The notes below the pieces were generated by a model. That model searched no databases. It saw nothing but the letters and a program-made list of their open reading frames with translations, and was not told where the DNA came from. Of a stretch of DNA of 64,000 nucleotides, positions 53,101-62,499 are shown in pieces; position 1 is the first letter of the stretch, and each line of letters begins with the position of its first letter. The DNA comes from Reinekea marina. GTDB taxonomy: Bacteria; Pseudomonadota; Gammaproteobacteria; Pseudomonadales; Natronospirillaceae. Location: positions 3,088,501-3,152,500 of the forward strand of contig NZ_JAUFQI010000001.1 of assembly GCF_030409715.1 (NCBI RefSeq), written 5' to 3'. Made by a program: the position numbers and the translations under genes.

Positions 53101-56100
53101 ATTTGTCCAGTTATCTAAGCTCTGCTGAATGCTTTCTAGTATGTCGTTGGCCTCTTCTAAAAAGATTTCAACAAGCTCAGCGTCGCCTTCAATCGATTGT
53201 CGTTCAGGCTGCTCAACTTCTAGAGCCGGCGAAGAAGTAGGATTACTTTCTTGAGGTGTCGATACCGGCGCAAGGGTGCTATCGACTAGCTGATCGAGTG
53301 GGGTACTCTCCACTGATTCAGATGTTTCGCTTTCTTGTTCCTGAGCACCTTTCACTTCAAAAGGAATGGCGTAAAGCTCATAAAGTTGTTTTAGTCGCTC
53401 AGAAAACAATGCGTCTGTTCTGATAGATTGACCTGCGGCAATTCGATCCATCATTGAAATGAGAGATTCGTGGCCATCATGCGCTAAGTTAAAGAACTTT
53501 TCCTCGACCATATAAGGGTTGGAGGCCGCAGCTTGGTATAACGAATGAAGCTCATTACTTAATTGAGAAACAGGCATCAGGTCAACGGCATAAGCTGCTT
53601 GTGCGAGCGTGTCTAGTTCGCGAATCAGAACAGACATTGATTCTTCGGCATTGCCTTGGCTCGACCACGCTTCCAAGAGGTGCTCTGCATCCATAACGAT
53701 ATCCATACTTTCGGACAAAAATATCGTCATTAAACTCAGTTCTTCAGTATTCGAAGGCTCTGCTTCTACAAAGATTTCTTTTTTATAGGCGATTACTCGC
53801 TCAATAAAGCTCTGAGCCTCTGGAGTTGTACTGGCCGTTGAATCTGCGGTAGCAAAATCTTTTACCAAAATGCTCATCGTCGCCAATAAATCGACAAACG
53901 ATTGCGAAGCCTTTTGCCCTCGCTCTTGAAGCTCTTTAACTAACGCTTCAAGAGGTTGCACAACATCAGCAATCACTTCCACACTGGCCATATGTGCAGA
54001 GCCTTTGATGGTGTGTAATGCGCGTTGCAAGGCGTCTGGTAATTTACGACCAATAGGTTCGTCTGATAAATAATTATCAACAAACTCAATGTGAGAATTT
54101 AATTCAGCTTGGAATATTTTAAGCAAATTATCATCGGTACTGGGCTCAGATACTTCCACTGAGAAGTTCAGGTTGGATGTATCAGTTTCTTCTGCTTCAA
54201 GCTCAGTTTCAATATCTATCTCAAGCGTATCGTCAACCTGGTCTAACGTTTCTACCGCTGAATCCGTTATCTCAATTTCGTCTATTTCAGAATCATTCGA
54301 AACGGTAGACCAATCTGCTGGCTCGCCTTTTGAGATACTATCCGCTATGGCAGCTAATGCATTTGCTCTCGTTGCATCAACCGGCTTCTTTTTCTCAAAC
54401 TGGGCAATTAAGTTTGGTACTTCAGCCGTCACTTCTTCGACCACACGTAATAGATCATCACTGATGTCTATACTGCCATCGATAAGTCGGTTCAACATGC
54501 TTTCAATAGACCACGCGGTTTCACCAATTAAGTTGGCGTTTACCATGCGTCCACTGCCTTTTAGCGTGTGAAAAGCACGTCTAAACTCAGTCAATGCTGA
54601 TTTATCTGAGGTGTCTTGCTTGAATTGAGGGAAAAACTCATTGATGGCCTCAAGAACTTCTTCGGCTTCTTCAATAAAGATTTCTAAAATTTCATCGTCG
54701 ATTAAATCATCGTCGTCATCTTCACTTAGCTCTGTTACTTCAGGCTGAATGATTTCTGCATTTTCTGTACTTTCTTCACTGACTTCTAAATGATCAGTAT
54801 CGCTCTCAACATCAACGACTTCATTGAGGTCAGCTTTAATAGGCTGCGGAGCTTCAGCTTCAAACAAGGCTTGATCTATAGACAGCGTTTCATCAAAGTC
54901 ACTTTCTAAAACATCGGCAACGGGTAACTCATCCCAATCGTCAGTTGCTGCAACATCTTTAGCATCAAGCTCTATTACAGTGTCGTTTTGGTCAATATTC
55001 AGTTCAATTGAATCAATAGACTCTTGCTCTTCATCACTTTCGAATTCCAGAGATAAATCTGCTTCCAGATCTTCTTCTGACTGTAAGAATGATTCGTCTT
55101 CGACATTCGGAGCTTCAATGGTATCGGAATCATCGACAACAAATGCTTCTTGATTATTCGATGTTTTGTCTTGTTCCGAAATAACTTCCGGTTCGTTCGA
55201 TTCAACATCAAACTGAATGTTGTAGCCCAATTTACGAACAGATTCGGCGGCACGTTCCAATAACTCTACATTGGTGCCGGAGCCATCACGGAAAATGCGC
55301 TCTAAATAATACTCTACGCCAACCAATGCATCAGCGAGGGCATCTAGCTCGTCCCATTGTGGCTGATAGCGGTCACCTATGAGCTTTTGCTCTACATAAT
55401 TTTGAACACACTTTAAAATGTCGGCCGCTTCATGCAATGGCACCATACTCAAACCACCACGTATGGTTGTCAGCTGGTTAGTCGCGTCTTCTAATCTCGC
55501 ATGATCGAAATGATTGCCGATAAATTCTACAACCGCGTCTTTAATTTGCTCTAAACCATTTCTTGCTTCACGCAATAAGGCATCGTGTGCGTTATTTATA
55601 TCACTTTGCGTAGCACTTGCCTGAGAATCAAAACTGGATTCATCGGTAGCAATACCTTTTAAGGTCGCTTCGACATATACCAATGCGCCAGCAATATCCA
55701 TCAACTGCAAATCACTGACTTCGCTGGCTTTTGAAATGGTGTCATTAATTTCTGTAATTTGTTCGCCAAGCACTCGACGAGGGTTACCTAAACCTACAAC
55801 GGCCATAGTGTCACAAAGTTGCTGCATTGGGCTGACTAACTCTTTAAGCCGGCTTGGATCGGACACTTTTGTTCGAACCATTAGGTCTAATGCATCTTTT
55901 AATCGCGCGAGTTCTTCTAAAAGAGCCGTTACTACATTAGAAATAGCTTCTTTATCTGGGCCGGCTAATTTAGCGCGTTGCGATTCAACTTCTTGGTCGG
56001 TTGGAAGCGAATGAGTTAAATTATATTGACGTTGGATTTGAGCAATACGATCAACGCCCGTATCCTCAAGCTTGGCAATATAAAACAATAAATTCTTAAT

Positions 56101-56895
56101 CAGGGTTTCTGAGGGATAAGTCTGTACAACTTTAACAGGGTCAGCGATCAGTGCTTTAAGCTCAGAGTCTAAATCGCGTAACAGTTTTGCTGTGGCCGGC
56201 GAGCGATTAATTTGCCCTACTTTTATACCGGCTATGAAAGCATCTGCAATGCGCCAAAGCGACCCAATTTTTGTGCGCTCGGTTAATTTCGCTATACGAG
56301 CAATGGCTTTCGTTAAAAAACCGACACTGTTGTCGACATCTTGATTCTTTAACCAACCGAGTAACGCCAGTTGAAACATTTGTCGCAGCTTTTTAAGCAG
56401 GGCCATCGTTTGCTGCTGCGTAAAAGCACTGTAGTCGGGCTCTCCAACCATTCGCTTTGCCGCACTTAATTCAGGTGTAAATAGTGCCGTTTCAGAAAGC
56501 AAACTTGCGCCGCGAGCGGCACGTAAGTCATTAAGCAGCGGCAATATGATGATAGGGAGGTCATGCTGACCTTTTTTCAATTGATCCAAATAATTGGGAA
56601 GCTGAATGATCGCTTGCATTAATACCGCTAGATTCTCACCACTGGCGGGCACTAATCCTTCGACAATCGAACGATTTAGTTGTTCCATTTCTTCAGCAAG
56701 CAGAGCAGCACCAAAAAACTCAACCATTTGCAACGTGCCGTAAACCTGATGAATATACGACAAGCTGAATTCTAAACGGTTAGTATCTTCAGGTGTATCA
56801 ACAAAAGCCTCTAATGCATATCGAGCCTGCTTCAGAGTTTCATCGATTTCACCTTTAACCCAATCTAATGCTACAAAATCTCGGCGGTCGGTCAT
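50158..56895 (-). CDS. chpA: Hybrid histidine kinase ChpA of the Pil-Chp system
   Basis: A 2245-residue CheA-like hybrid kinase. Four His phosphotransfer sites are visible: H776 (HTLKGSGRM), H961 (HTIKGSAHM), H1281 (HTLKGGARM) and H1480 (HTLKGGARL). A threonine replaces His at T476 (TTIRGGL), as in the Tpt domain of Pseudomonas ChpA. A further Hpt-like region near residue 1095 has no phospho-acceptor. After a linker come the dimerisation segment, ATPase domain (HMLRNAVDHGIE, DDGKGID, GRGVGMDVV), CheW-like domain and a C-terminal receiver (LLDIEMPHMDG). It phosphorylates PilG and PilH to control pilus extension and retraction. Pseudomonas ChpA is longer, with more Hpt sites. Confidence 0.95.
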   Translation of the reverse strand: MTDRRDFVALDWVKGEIDETLKQARYALEAFVDTPEDTNRLEFSLSYIHQVYGTLQMVEFFGAALLAEEMEQLNRSIVEGLVPASGENLAVLMQAIIQLPNYLDQLKKGQHDLPIIILPLLNDLRAARGASLLSETALFTPELSAAKRMVGEPDYSAFTQQQTMALLKKLRQMFQLALLGWLKNQDVDNSVGFLTKAIARIAKLTERTKIGSLWRIADAFIAGIKVGQINRSPATAKLLRDLDSELKALIADPVKVVQTYPSETLIKNLLFYIAKLEDTGVDRIAQIQRQYNLTHSLPTDQEVESQRAKLAGPDKEAISNVVTALLEELARLKDALDLMVRTKVSDPSRLKELVSPMQQLCDTMAVVGLGNPRRVLGEQITEINDTISKASEVSDLQLMDIAGALVYVEATLKGIATDESSFDSQASATQSDINNAHDALLREARNGLEQIKDAVVEFIGNHFDHARLEDATNQLTTIRGGLSMVPLHEAADILKCVQNYVEQKLIGDRYQPQWDELDALADALVGVEYYLERIFRDGSGTNVELLERAAESVRKLGYNIQFDVESNEPEVISEQDKTSNNQEAFVVDDSDTIEAPNVEDESFLQSEEDLEADLSLEFESDEEQESIDSIELNIDQNDTVIELDAKDVAATDDWDELPVADVLESDFDETLSIDQALFEAEAPQPIKADLNEVVDVESDTDHLEVSEESTENAEIIQPEVTELSEDDDDDLIDDEILEIFIEEAEEVLEAINEFFPQFKQDTSDKSALTEFRRAFHTLKGSGRMVNANLIGETAWSIESMLNRLIDGSIDISDDLLRVVEEVTAEVPNLIAQFEKKKPVDATRANALAAIADSISKGEPADWSTVSNDSEIDEIEITDSAVETLDQVDDTLEIDIETELEAEETDTSNLNFSVEVSEPSTDDNLLKIFQAELNSHIEFVDNYLSDEPIGRKLPDALQRALHTIKGSAHMASVEVIADVVQPLEALVKELQERGQKASQSFVDLLATMSILVKDFATADSTASTTPEAQSFIERVIAYKKEIFVEAEPSNTEELSLMTIFLSESMDIVMDAEHLLEAWSSQGNAEESMSVLIRELDTLAQAAYAVDLMPVSQLSNELHSLYQAAASNPYMVEEKFFNLAHDGHESLISMMDRIAAGQSIRTDALFSERLKQLYELYAIPFEVKGAQEQESETSESVESTPLDQLVDSTLAPVSTPQESNPTSSPALEVEQPERQSIEGDAELVEIFLEEANDILESIQQSLDNWTNDTANTLEVESLQRDLHTLKGGARMAEITPLGDLAHELEFLYEGLGQGKYQPSDYLISLLQQCHDRLAVMIGDIESSMSCLSAPDLIAAITLYRKDPTADFNALSALAVDSTPAETSKEPTLEDLVSQDLSTHVEHELTVEASNQESEEPANSVERVEGDSPAVALDLPDDLDFDILEIFIDEAGELLTELENAVEEWQIDNENEAHADELKRVLHTLKGGARLAKLKELGDQSHDFESFVIKTQQDKLPLNDAFFKNVMSRQDTLVSYVESLQSMLANHEGVGGGFGPSVIQLVQEMDEDEIAQLEADSESAAQLLQSTEAKDEKPLAPAEPSASDNVVAFKKKEAEPSALSKIEQPQENKRAQPQETVKVNANLLEGLVNLAGETSITRARLEQEVSDFTFSLGDMDSTIDRLRDQVRRLDLETEAQISFRQERAEETNYEDFDPLEMDRYSQIQQLSRSLMEATYDLQDIKSTLTDKTRDAETILLQQSRINTELQEGLMRTRMVPFNRLLPRLRRIVRQVSGELNKQVDFVVGNAEGEVDRTVLERMISPLEHMLRNAVDHGIEMPDARSNIGKPTKGTVQLDLAREGSDIVLKLQDDGKGIDVNRIRQKALEKGLIAEDSDLNDTEIMQFILDAGFSTAEKVTQISGRGVGMDVVNSEVKQLGGSMSIDSELGQGTQFIIRLPFTVSVNRALMVNTMDDLYALPLTSIEGIVRVTPKQLAQYYQPDAPLFEYGGGRYRLEYMASLLHTGLQPNLDNLDNNIPLVLVRGSDERHSMALHVDRLMGSREIVVKNLGPQFSKVPGVSGATILGDGSVVVILDLPALIRSELVVEDQSKATDAIEAIPVLPTSKKKEGPSKVLVCDDSVTVRKVTSRLLQRNGMDVMLAKHGGDAITQMMDEIPDLILLDIEMPHMDGFEVAQRVRHDDRLKHIPIIMITSRTGSKHRDRAISIGVNEYIGKPFQEGPLLETIERLLEES

Positions 56896-56911
56896 GCCGA
56901 TTTCCCCATTA

Positions 56912-57760
56912 TTATTTACGTTTTATGTAAGCTAGTGCACGTTCACCTGGAACACGCGTTAAATCTGGCATATTCCAATCGACAATTTCTCCAAGGCCTA
57001 ACACTAATATGCCACCTGGCTTAAGGCGGCTAGCTAACTCAGAGACAATGTCTTTGCGTCGCCATTTTCTAAAATAGATGAGTACATTTTGACAATAAAT
57101 TACATCTAAGTTATTCAATGGAGAGCGCGCTAACTCCAACAAATTTAATCGAACAAAGCAGGCACGGTCACGAGTGCTTTTAACGACCTGTTTACTGCCA
57201 CCAACATCGGTAAAGTATCGATCCACTAATCGTTTATCGAGCGTTTCTAGACGACGAAGAGCATATTTCCCCTCTGAAGCCGCCTTTAATCCTTTTTTAC
57301 TGACATCAGTACCTGTTATGCCGTAACGAATATCGCTTGAAGATTCATGCTTAGCGAGAACCTCTTCGATCAAGATGGCTAAGCTGTAAGTCTCTTCACC
57401 AGATGAACAGCCAACACTCCAAACGCTGAGCGCTGATTCGTCTCTCTTTAAACGTCGAACAAGGTAGTCTTTTACTAGGGCCAGCGCTGCTGGATCTCGG
57501 AAAAAACGAGTTTCTTGTACCGTTATCCGGTCGATCAACTGATTCCACTCAATCAGCCCCCTATCGCCTTGCATTACAAACTCGTGATAGGTGAGGTAGT
57601 CATCGAAACCCACCTCTCGCATTCGTATAGACAAACAGGTTTTCAGAAAACTACGGCGGTGATCTGGAAGCTGCAAACCAAGCCGTTCTTCTATCGTATC
57701 TTGCCAGCAAGCGAATGCGGCATCCGATAAATCTGGCGATTGGTTTACAGACACAACCAT
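56912..57760 (-). CDS. pilK: Chemoreceptor methyltransferase PilK (CheR family)
   Basis: A 282-residue CheR-type SAM-dependent methyltransferase. The N-terminal helical domain ends FLKTCLSIRMREVGFDDY; the catalytic domain has VQETRFFRDPAAL, the SAM motif VWSVGCSSGEETYSLAILIE, ITGTDVSKKGLKAA and DVIYCQNVLIYF. It methylates glutamates of the receptor PilJ, encoded just upstream. Position between pilJ and chpA is as in Pseudomonas. Confidence 0.93.
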   Translation of the reverse strand: MVVSVNQSPDLSDAAFACWQDTIEERLGLQLPDHRRSFLKTCLSIRMREVGFDDYLTYHEFVMQGDRGLIEWNQLIDRITVQETRFFRDPAALALVKDYLVRRLKRDESALSVWSVGCSSGEETYSLAILIEEVLAKHESSSDIRYGITGTDVSKKGLKAASEGKYALRRLETLDKRLVDRYFTDVGGSKQVVKSTRDRACFVRLNLLELARSPLNNLDVIYCQNVLIYFRKWRRKDIVSELASRLKPGGILVLGLGEIVDWNMPDLTRVPGERALAYIKRK

Positions 57761-57789
57761 AGTTTTCTCTTGTTTTTGTAACCGCAGCC

Positions 57790-59886
57790 TTAAACCGCAG
57801 TTACAAATTCATCGTCTAGATCTGGAATAGAAAGTGATTCTAGATCATCGTCATTTTCAGGTAGCTTAAAGCCGGCAACCGAAGACTGAAGGTCATTGGC
57901 CAATTGAGCTAAGTTACCAATCGATTTAGCCGTTGCAGTCGTACCCGCTGATGTTTGCGAGGTAATCTCTTGAATGACGTTCATCGTATTTGAAATATGA
58001 CCCGCAGATGATGCCTGCTGTCTCGCTGCGTTCGAAATGTTCTGAATCAAGTCAGCTAGGTTTTTCGATACGCTTTCAATTTCTTCCAGTGCAACACCGG
58101 CGTCTTGCGCAAGGCGAGCTCCACGTACAACCTCGGCAACCGTTTGTTCCATCGAGATTACCGCTTCGTTGGTATCGTTCTGAATCGTTTTAACGAGCGC
58201 TTCAATCTGTTTTGTTGCAGCAGATGAACGTTCTGCAAGGCGCTGTACTTCGTCGGCAACAACCGCGAAGCCTCGACCAGCATCACCCGCCATCGATGCC
58301 TGAATTGCGGCGTTAAGTGCAAGAATGTTGGTTTGGTCTGCAATGTCGTTAATCAACGATACGATGTCACCAATTTCCTGTGAAGATTCACCCAATCGTT
58401 TAATACGCTTCGATGTTTCTTGAATCTGCTCACGAATGTTATCCATGCCGTTAATGGTTGCCTGTACCACGTCAGCACCTTTTTTAGCGATCGCAACCGA
58501 TCGCTCTGCCACCGCGGCTGATTCCGCGGCGTTCGCGGATACTTGGTCAATAGAGACGGCCATTTCGTTAACCGCCGCTGATGCTCCAGCAATTTCTTGG
58601 GCCTGATGCTCAGATGCTTCAGCAAGGTGCATCGCCGTTGCCTGAGTTTCTTGTGCCGCTGAGGTCACCTGAACCGCTGTTGTGTTAATCGCCGATACCA
58701 GCGAGCGCATTTGGTCGATTGCGAAGTTAATCGAGTCGGCAATAGCACCTGTAAAGTCTTCGGTTACTGTGGCCTGAGTCGTCAAGTCACCGTCGGCTAA
58801 GTCGGCAAGTTCATCAAGTAAACGTAAAATTGCGTTCTGGTTTTGCTCGTTAGTTTCAGCTGTTTGCTGTAAATCGCTCTGTGTATCACGAATAATTACG
58901 AATACCGCGCCGGCAATTAACAGCATCGCTATCAAACCCAACAATAGAACCCAATTTGAATTAAATAGACGTGTATCGGCGGCAACCTGCATTTGGCCGA
59001 TTAGATCGGATGCTAACTCAAGTAGAGTTTGTGAATCAGAGAATATGTTACTAGAAGCTTCACGTACCTGGAATAGCTCTGGAGATGTCGCCATAATTTG
59101 AGAAACTGAGCCAGATACAATTTCAAAAATTTCAGCAATATCATTCAAGGAGGCGGCTGCTTCAGGGTCTTCTACCTTTTGAATGTCTAAGTTGTCGTCA
59201 CCTAAACGCATACCTTGTAGTACACGTGCAAAGAGTGCTGCATCTCGTTCAAATGAGTCGGCGGCCATTACGGCACCTTCGCCACCCACAAGTACGTTGT
59301 TAATAGACCGTACGATACGTTCCGCTAACCAAGACTGTCGTTGTGCAAGAGCAACCTGACCCGCGCCAGCGCCGTTTTCCAATAAAATTTCAACAACTTC
59401 GTCGTATTCTACTTGTAATTCAGGAATACGTTCAGAAAGAGTATTGGCCGTACCATGTAACTCAAGAATAACGTCACGTGAATCAACAATAAGGTTAGAA
59501 GATTCACTCACACCAGACCAAACACTGCCTAATCGGCTGGCATCAACGCCACTTGCGTGTTCACTTAATGCCGGTACGCCACTAACGGGATTACCTTGAA
59601 GAATGTAATTCCAGCGAATTTCAAATTCGGCACGCGCTCGTTGAAGCAAAGAGAAGGCTTCTTCTTTACCTGCGGATGCTTCCGAGGCGTTTTTAGCCAG
59701 TTCCTGAGACAATACCCTGAGTTCTGCGGCATTTTCCAATAACTCTTGATCGTACCGAGTTAAGGTACCAACGTGCGCAACTACGGCAACTGCCGCGATA
59801 ATTACCACCAACAAGGCGGCAAGCAAGATACTGAGTAATCGGTTGGTACCGAGAATTGTCAGCAGGTTTCCGGCTCTTTGTTTCAT
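57790..59886 (-). CDS. pilJ: Twitching-motility chemoreceptor PilJ
   Basis: A 698-residue methyl-accepting receptor. TM1 is about residues 17-38 and TM2 about 312-333, enclosing a periplasmic region with two PilJ-type helical ligand domains. HAMP follows, then the signalling domain with the invariant hairpin tip (VSLINDIADQTNILALNAAI, then GRGFAVVADEVQRLAERS). It controls the kinase ChpA through PilI. Size and order match Pseudomonas PilJ. No C-terminal pentapeptide tether is seen (end ...DDEFVTAV). Confidence 0.94.
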   Translation of the reverse strand: MKQRAGNLLTILGTNRLLSILLAALLVVIIAAVAVVAHVGTLTRYDQELLENAAELRVLSQELAKNASEASAGKEEAFSLLQRARAEFEIRWNYILQGNPVSGVPALSEHASGVDASRLGSVWSGVSESSNLIVDSRDVILELHGTANTLSERIPELQVEYDEVVEILLENGAGAGQVALAQRQSWLAERIVRSINNVLVGGEGAVMAADSFERDAALFARVLQGMRLGDDNLDIQKVEDPEAAASLNDIAEIFEIVSGSVSQIMATSPELFQVREASSNIFSDSQTLLELASDLIGQMQVAADTRLFNSNWVLLLGLIAMLLIAGAVFVIIRDTQSDLQQTAETNEQNQNAILRLLDELADLADGDLTTQATVTEDFTGAIADSINFAIDQMRSLVSAINTTAVQVTSAAQETQATAMHLAEASEHQAQEIAGASAAVNEMAVSIDQVSANAAESAAVAERSVAIAKKGADVVQATINGMDNIREQIQETSKRIKRLGESSQEIGDIVSLINDIADQTNILALNAAIQASMAGDAGRGFAVVADEVQRLAERSSAATKQIEALVKTIQNDTNEAVISMEQTVAEVVRGARLAQDAGVALEEIESVSKNLADLIQNISNAARQQASSAGHISNTMNVIQEITSQTSAGTTATAKSIGNLAQLANDLQSSVAGFKLPENDDDLESLSIPDLDDEFVTAV

Positions 59887-59955
59887 TTTTGAACTCCAGT
59901 CTGGCTTCTGGTTGCCATCTATTTAACGTCTTTTATATATAAGAAAAGGTGCGAC

Positions 59956-60492
59956 CTAAACGGCAACACCTTGAAACTCTTCACTTTCAAACAATTCCCG
60001 CATATTAAATCGGCACCATATTCGCTTGTCTTTCACGAAGTGCCCACTTACAAAAGGTTTTATGCCTTCTGGAATATTCGGTGTAGATTCATCGAAATCG
60101 TCTATTGGGAAATATTGCATACCTTCTACCCCATCGATAACCAATCCATCGCTCTGCTCATTTTGCTCTATGACCAAAATACGTCGATTACGGATAGCTT
60201 GATTACTTTCATAAGATAAAAAGTCATTTAAATCTATAATTGGAATGAGTCGGCCACGAATATTAGACACACCAAGAACCCATGACTGCACATTAGGCAG
60301 GCGGGTAAAATCGGGTACTCGCAAGATCTCCTTCACCTCCGACATCGGGGCAACAAAGTGATGCTCACCAATACGAAAGCCAATCCCACTCCATGTTTGT
60401 GCAACCTCACCTTGCTCTGGTAAGCCTTTAGCGCTGTGGCGCACACGAGACTCAATTCCTCTAAGCAGCGTGATCGGGGTTACTTCGGTCAT
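59956..60492 (-). CDS. pilI: CheW-like adaptor PilI
   Basis: A 178-residue CheW-like adaptor joining PilJ and ChpA. The core motif is NVQSWVLGVSNIRGRLIPII, preceded by the GIGFRIGEHHFVAPMSEVKE strand pair. It lies between pilH (5 nt away) and pilJ, as in Pseudomonas. Confidence 0.93.
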   Translation of the reverse strand: MTEVTPITLLRGIESRVRHSAKGLPEQGEVAQTWSGIGFRIGEHHFVAPMSEVKEILRVPDFTRLPNVQSWVLGVSNIRGRLIPIIDLNDFLSYESNQAIRNRRILVIEQNEQSDGLVIDGVEGMQYFPIDDFDESTPNIPEGIKPFVSGHFVKDKRIWCRFNMRELFESEEFQGVAV

Positions 60493-60497
60493 CGCAA

Positions 60498-60875
60498 TTA
60501 ACCTAAGGTTTTGCCAGCCATCACAGCTTCAATAGTTTTAAGCAGCTCTGCTTCGGCTACTGGCTTAACTAGGTAGCCTGAAGCCCCTTGTCGACGACCC
60601 CAAACTCGATCTGTTTCTTGGTCTTTTGTAGTGACTATGACAACCGGAATGTGGGCGGTGTCTGCACCTTTAGTGAGCTGACGGGTAGCTTGGAAGCCGT
60701 TTAAACCCGGCATTACAATATCCATCAACACAACATCAGGCAGCTCTTGGCGAGCCAGCGCAACACCATCAGCACCGTTATCGGCGGTCAATACTTCTAT
60801 TCCATGCTTCTCTAACATACCTTGAAAGGCATAGGTCTCGGTTGGAGAATCATCAACTATTAAGACTCGTGGCAT
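60498..60875 (-). CDS. pilH: Response regulator PilH
   Basis: A 125-residue single receiver domain. Acidic pocket DD in VLIVDDSPTETYAF, phospho-acceptor Asp in VVLMDIVMPGLNGF, Thr in VIVTTKDQETD and Lys in YLVKPVAEAELL. In Pseudomonas, PilH works with the retraction motor PilT or as a phosphate sink. VWGRRQGASGYLVKPV is characteristic of PilH. Confidence 0.95.
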   Translation of the reverse strand: MPRVLIVDDSPTETYAFQGMLEKHGIEVLTADNGADGVALARQELPDVVLMDIVMPGLNGFQATRQLTKGADTAHIPVVIVTTKDQETDRVWGRRQGASGYLVKPVAEAELLKTIEAVMAGKTLG

Positions 60876-60909
60876 AACATACCCTTGTTTCGTTTACTAA
60901 ATTCGTTTT

Positions 60910-61290
60910 CTACTTAACGTAGTCTCGAATTGCACCTAGCAATTCGTCTTTTCCAAAAGGCTTGGTCAAATATTGATCTGAACCAACTATTCTACCTTTT
61001 GCCTTATCAAACAGCCCGTCTTTACTGGAAAGCATAATGACCGGTGTTTCTTTAAATGCACTGTTATTTTTGATCAGTGCGCAGGTTTGATAGCCGTCTA
61101 ATCTAGGCATCATGATATCTACAAAGATAATATCTGGCTTAGAATCGGCTATTTTAGCCAACGCGTCGAACCCGCCTGTTGCGGTAATGACTTCACAGCC
61201 TACCTTCTTCAGTAGCGTTTCTGCTGTGCGACGAATGGTTTTAGAGTCATCTATTACCATTACCTTCAAATTGTCAAAACTGGTATCCAT
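60910..61290 (-). CDS. pilG: Response regulator PilG
   Basis: A 126-residue single receiver domain, first gene of the operon. ATG 61290 (MDTSFDNLKVMVIDDSKTIR) is chosen over the TTG frame to 61302, with GGGATGG just upstream. The phospho-acceptor Asp lies in IIFVDIMMPRLDGYQ and Lys in YLTKPFGKDELL. The text GRIVGSDQYLTKP is nearly the Pseudomonas PilG sequence. It promotes pilus extension and, in Pseudomonas, stimulates the cAMP pathway. Confidence 0.95.
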   Translation of the reverse strand: MDTSFDNLKVMVIDDSKTIRRTAETLLKKVGCEVITATGGFDALAKIADSKPDIIFVDIMMPRLDGYQTCALIKNNSAFKETPVIMLSSKDGLFDKAKGRIVGSDQYLTKPFGKDELLGAIRDYVK

Positions 61291-61542
61291 AAGCCATCCC
61301 AAGGTTTAGCGCTTTACACATAATAAATTTCAAACAATGTTAGCTTATTATTCTCGAAAATAACATGACTACAGTCTAACATGCCTATTCCATAACGACG
61401 GAAAATTTAGCTAATTTTTCAAGGGCTAACTTTTATCATAGATTCTAACTTATCGCTATAACTGTCTGTTAAGAAAGTTATTTTGACTTTCAGAACTTTG
61501 CTTTACCATGTATTCAATATTCCAATTTATTAAGAGAAGACC

Positions 61543-62496
61543 ATGACAATCAAACTTGCCATCGTAATGGATCCAATTGAAACGATAAATTACAAAAAAG
61601 ACAGTTCTCTGGCTATGTTGTGGGCCGCTGCAGACAAGGGTTGGGAGCTCCATTATTTAACATTACCCGATTTATACCTCGAAAATGGCACCGCTAAGGG
61701 TCTGAGCACGCCTCTCACGGTAGATCGTGATCCAAACGCCTTCTATCAGCTAGGAGACAAAACAAGCCGAGCACTGGCCGATTTCGACGTCATCTTAATG
61801 CGTAAAGACCCACCTTTCGACAATGAATTTGTGTATGCAACCTACTTGCTCGAAATGGCCGAGCAGCAAGGGAGTTTAGTGGTTAATAAGCCGCAAAGCC
61901 TGAGAGACTGTAACGAAAAGCTATTTGCGACCCACTTTGCACAATGCACACCGCCACACTTGGTCACTCGTGATTCGACTTTGTTACGACAATTTCACCA
62001 GCAGCATCAGGATGTTATTTTTAAGCCATTAGATGGAATGGGCGGTACTGCCATTTTCCGTTTAAAGCCTAATGACCCGAATGTTGGTGTAATCATTGAG
62101 ACGCTGACAAATAATGGCCAAGAACAAATTATGGCGCAGAAGTTCTTGCCCGAAATTACAGAGGGTGACAAACGCATCCTTATTGTCGATGGCAAACCAG
62201 TAGACTATTGTTTAGCCAGAATACCGGCAAAAGGCGAAACGCGTGGCAATTTGGCAGCGGGCGGTCGTGGTGTTGCTCAACCGCTCACTGAAAAAGACCG
62301 CTGGATTGCGAACCAGGTCGCACCAGAGCTTGTGAAGCGTGGGTTATTATTTGTCGGTCTAGATGTTATCGGCGAATTTTTGACGGAAGTAAACGTCACC
62401 AGCCCCACCTGCATTCGAGAAATTGACACAGCCTACAATACAAATATCTCTGCAGATTTAATGAACGCAATTGAAAAAAGACTGGTAAAGAAGTAA
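61543..62496 (+). CDS. gshB: Glutathione synthetase
   Basis: A 317-residue ATP-grasp ligase joining gamma-glutamylcysteine and glycine. The start MTIKLAIVMDPIETINYKKD, LRDCNEKLFATHF (substrate region), FKPLDGMGGTAIFRL (glycine-rich ATP loop) and NLAAGGRG are the family hallmarks. The ribosome site AAGAGAAG precedes ATG 61543. It is divergent from pilG, as in Pseudomonas, and 3 nt before the tonB3-like gene. Confidence 0.97.
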   Translation: MTIKLAIVMDPIETINYKKDSSLAMLWAAADKGWELHYLTLPDLYLENGTAKGLSTPLTVDRDPNAFYQLGDKTSRALADFDVILMRKDPPFDNEFVYATYLLEMAEQQGSLVVNKPQSLRDCNEKLFATHFAQCTPPHLVTRDSTLLRQFHQQHQDVIFKPLDGMGGTAIFRLKPNDPNVGVIIETLTNNGQEQIMAQKFLPEITEGDKRILIVDGKPVDYCLARIPAKGETRGNLAAGGRGVAQPLTEKDRWIANQVAPELVKRGLLFVGLDVIGEFLTEVNVTSPTCIREIDTAYNTNISADLMNAIEKRLVKK

Positions 62497-62499
62497 TAC

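Noticed and set aside
54173..54571. Plus-strand frame rich in Ser/Val inside chpA
   Set aside because: It is the antisense of the acidic linker and first Hpt domain of chpA; Ser-rich composition is the expected shadow of Glu/Asp codons.
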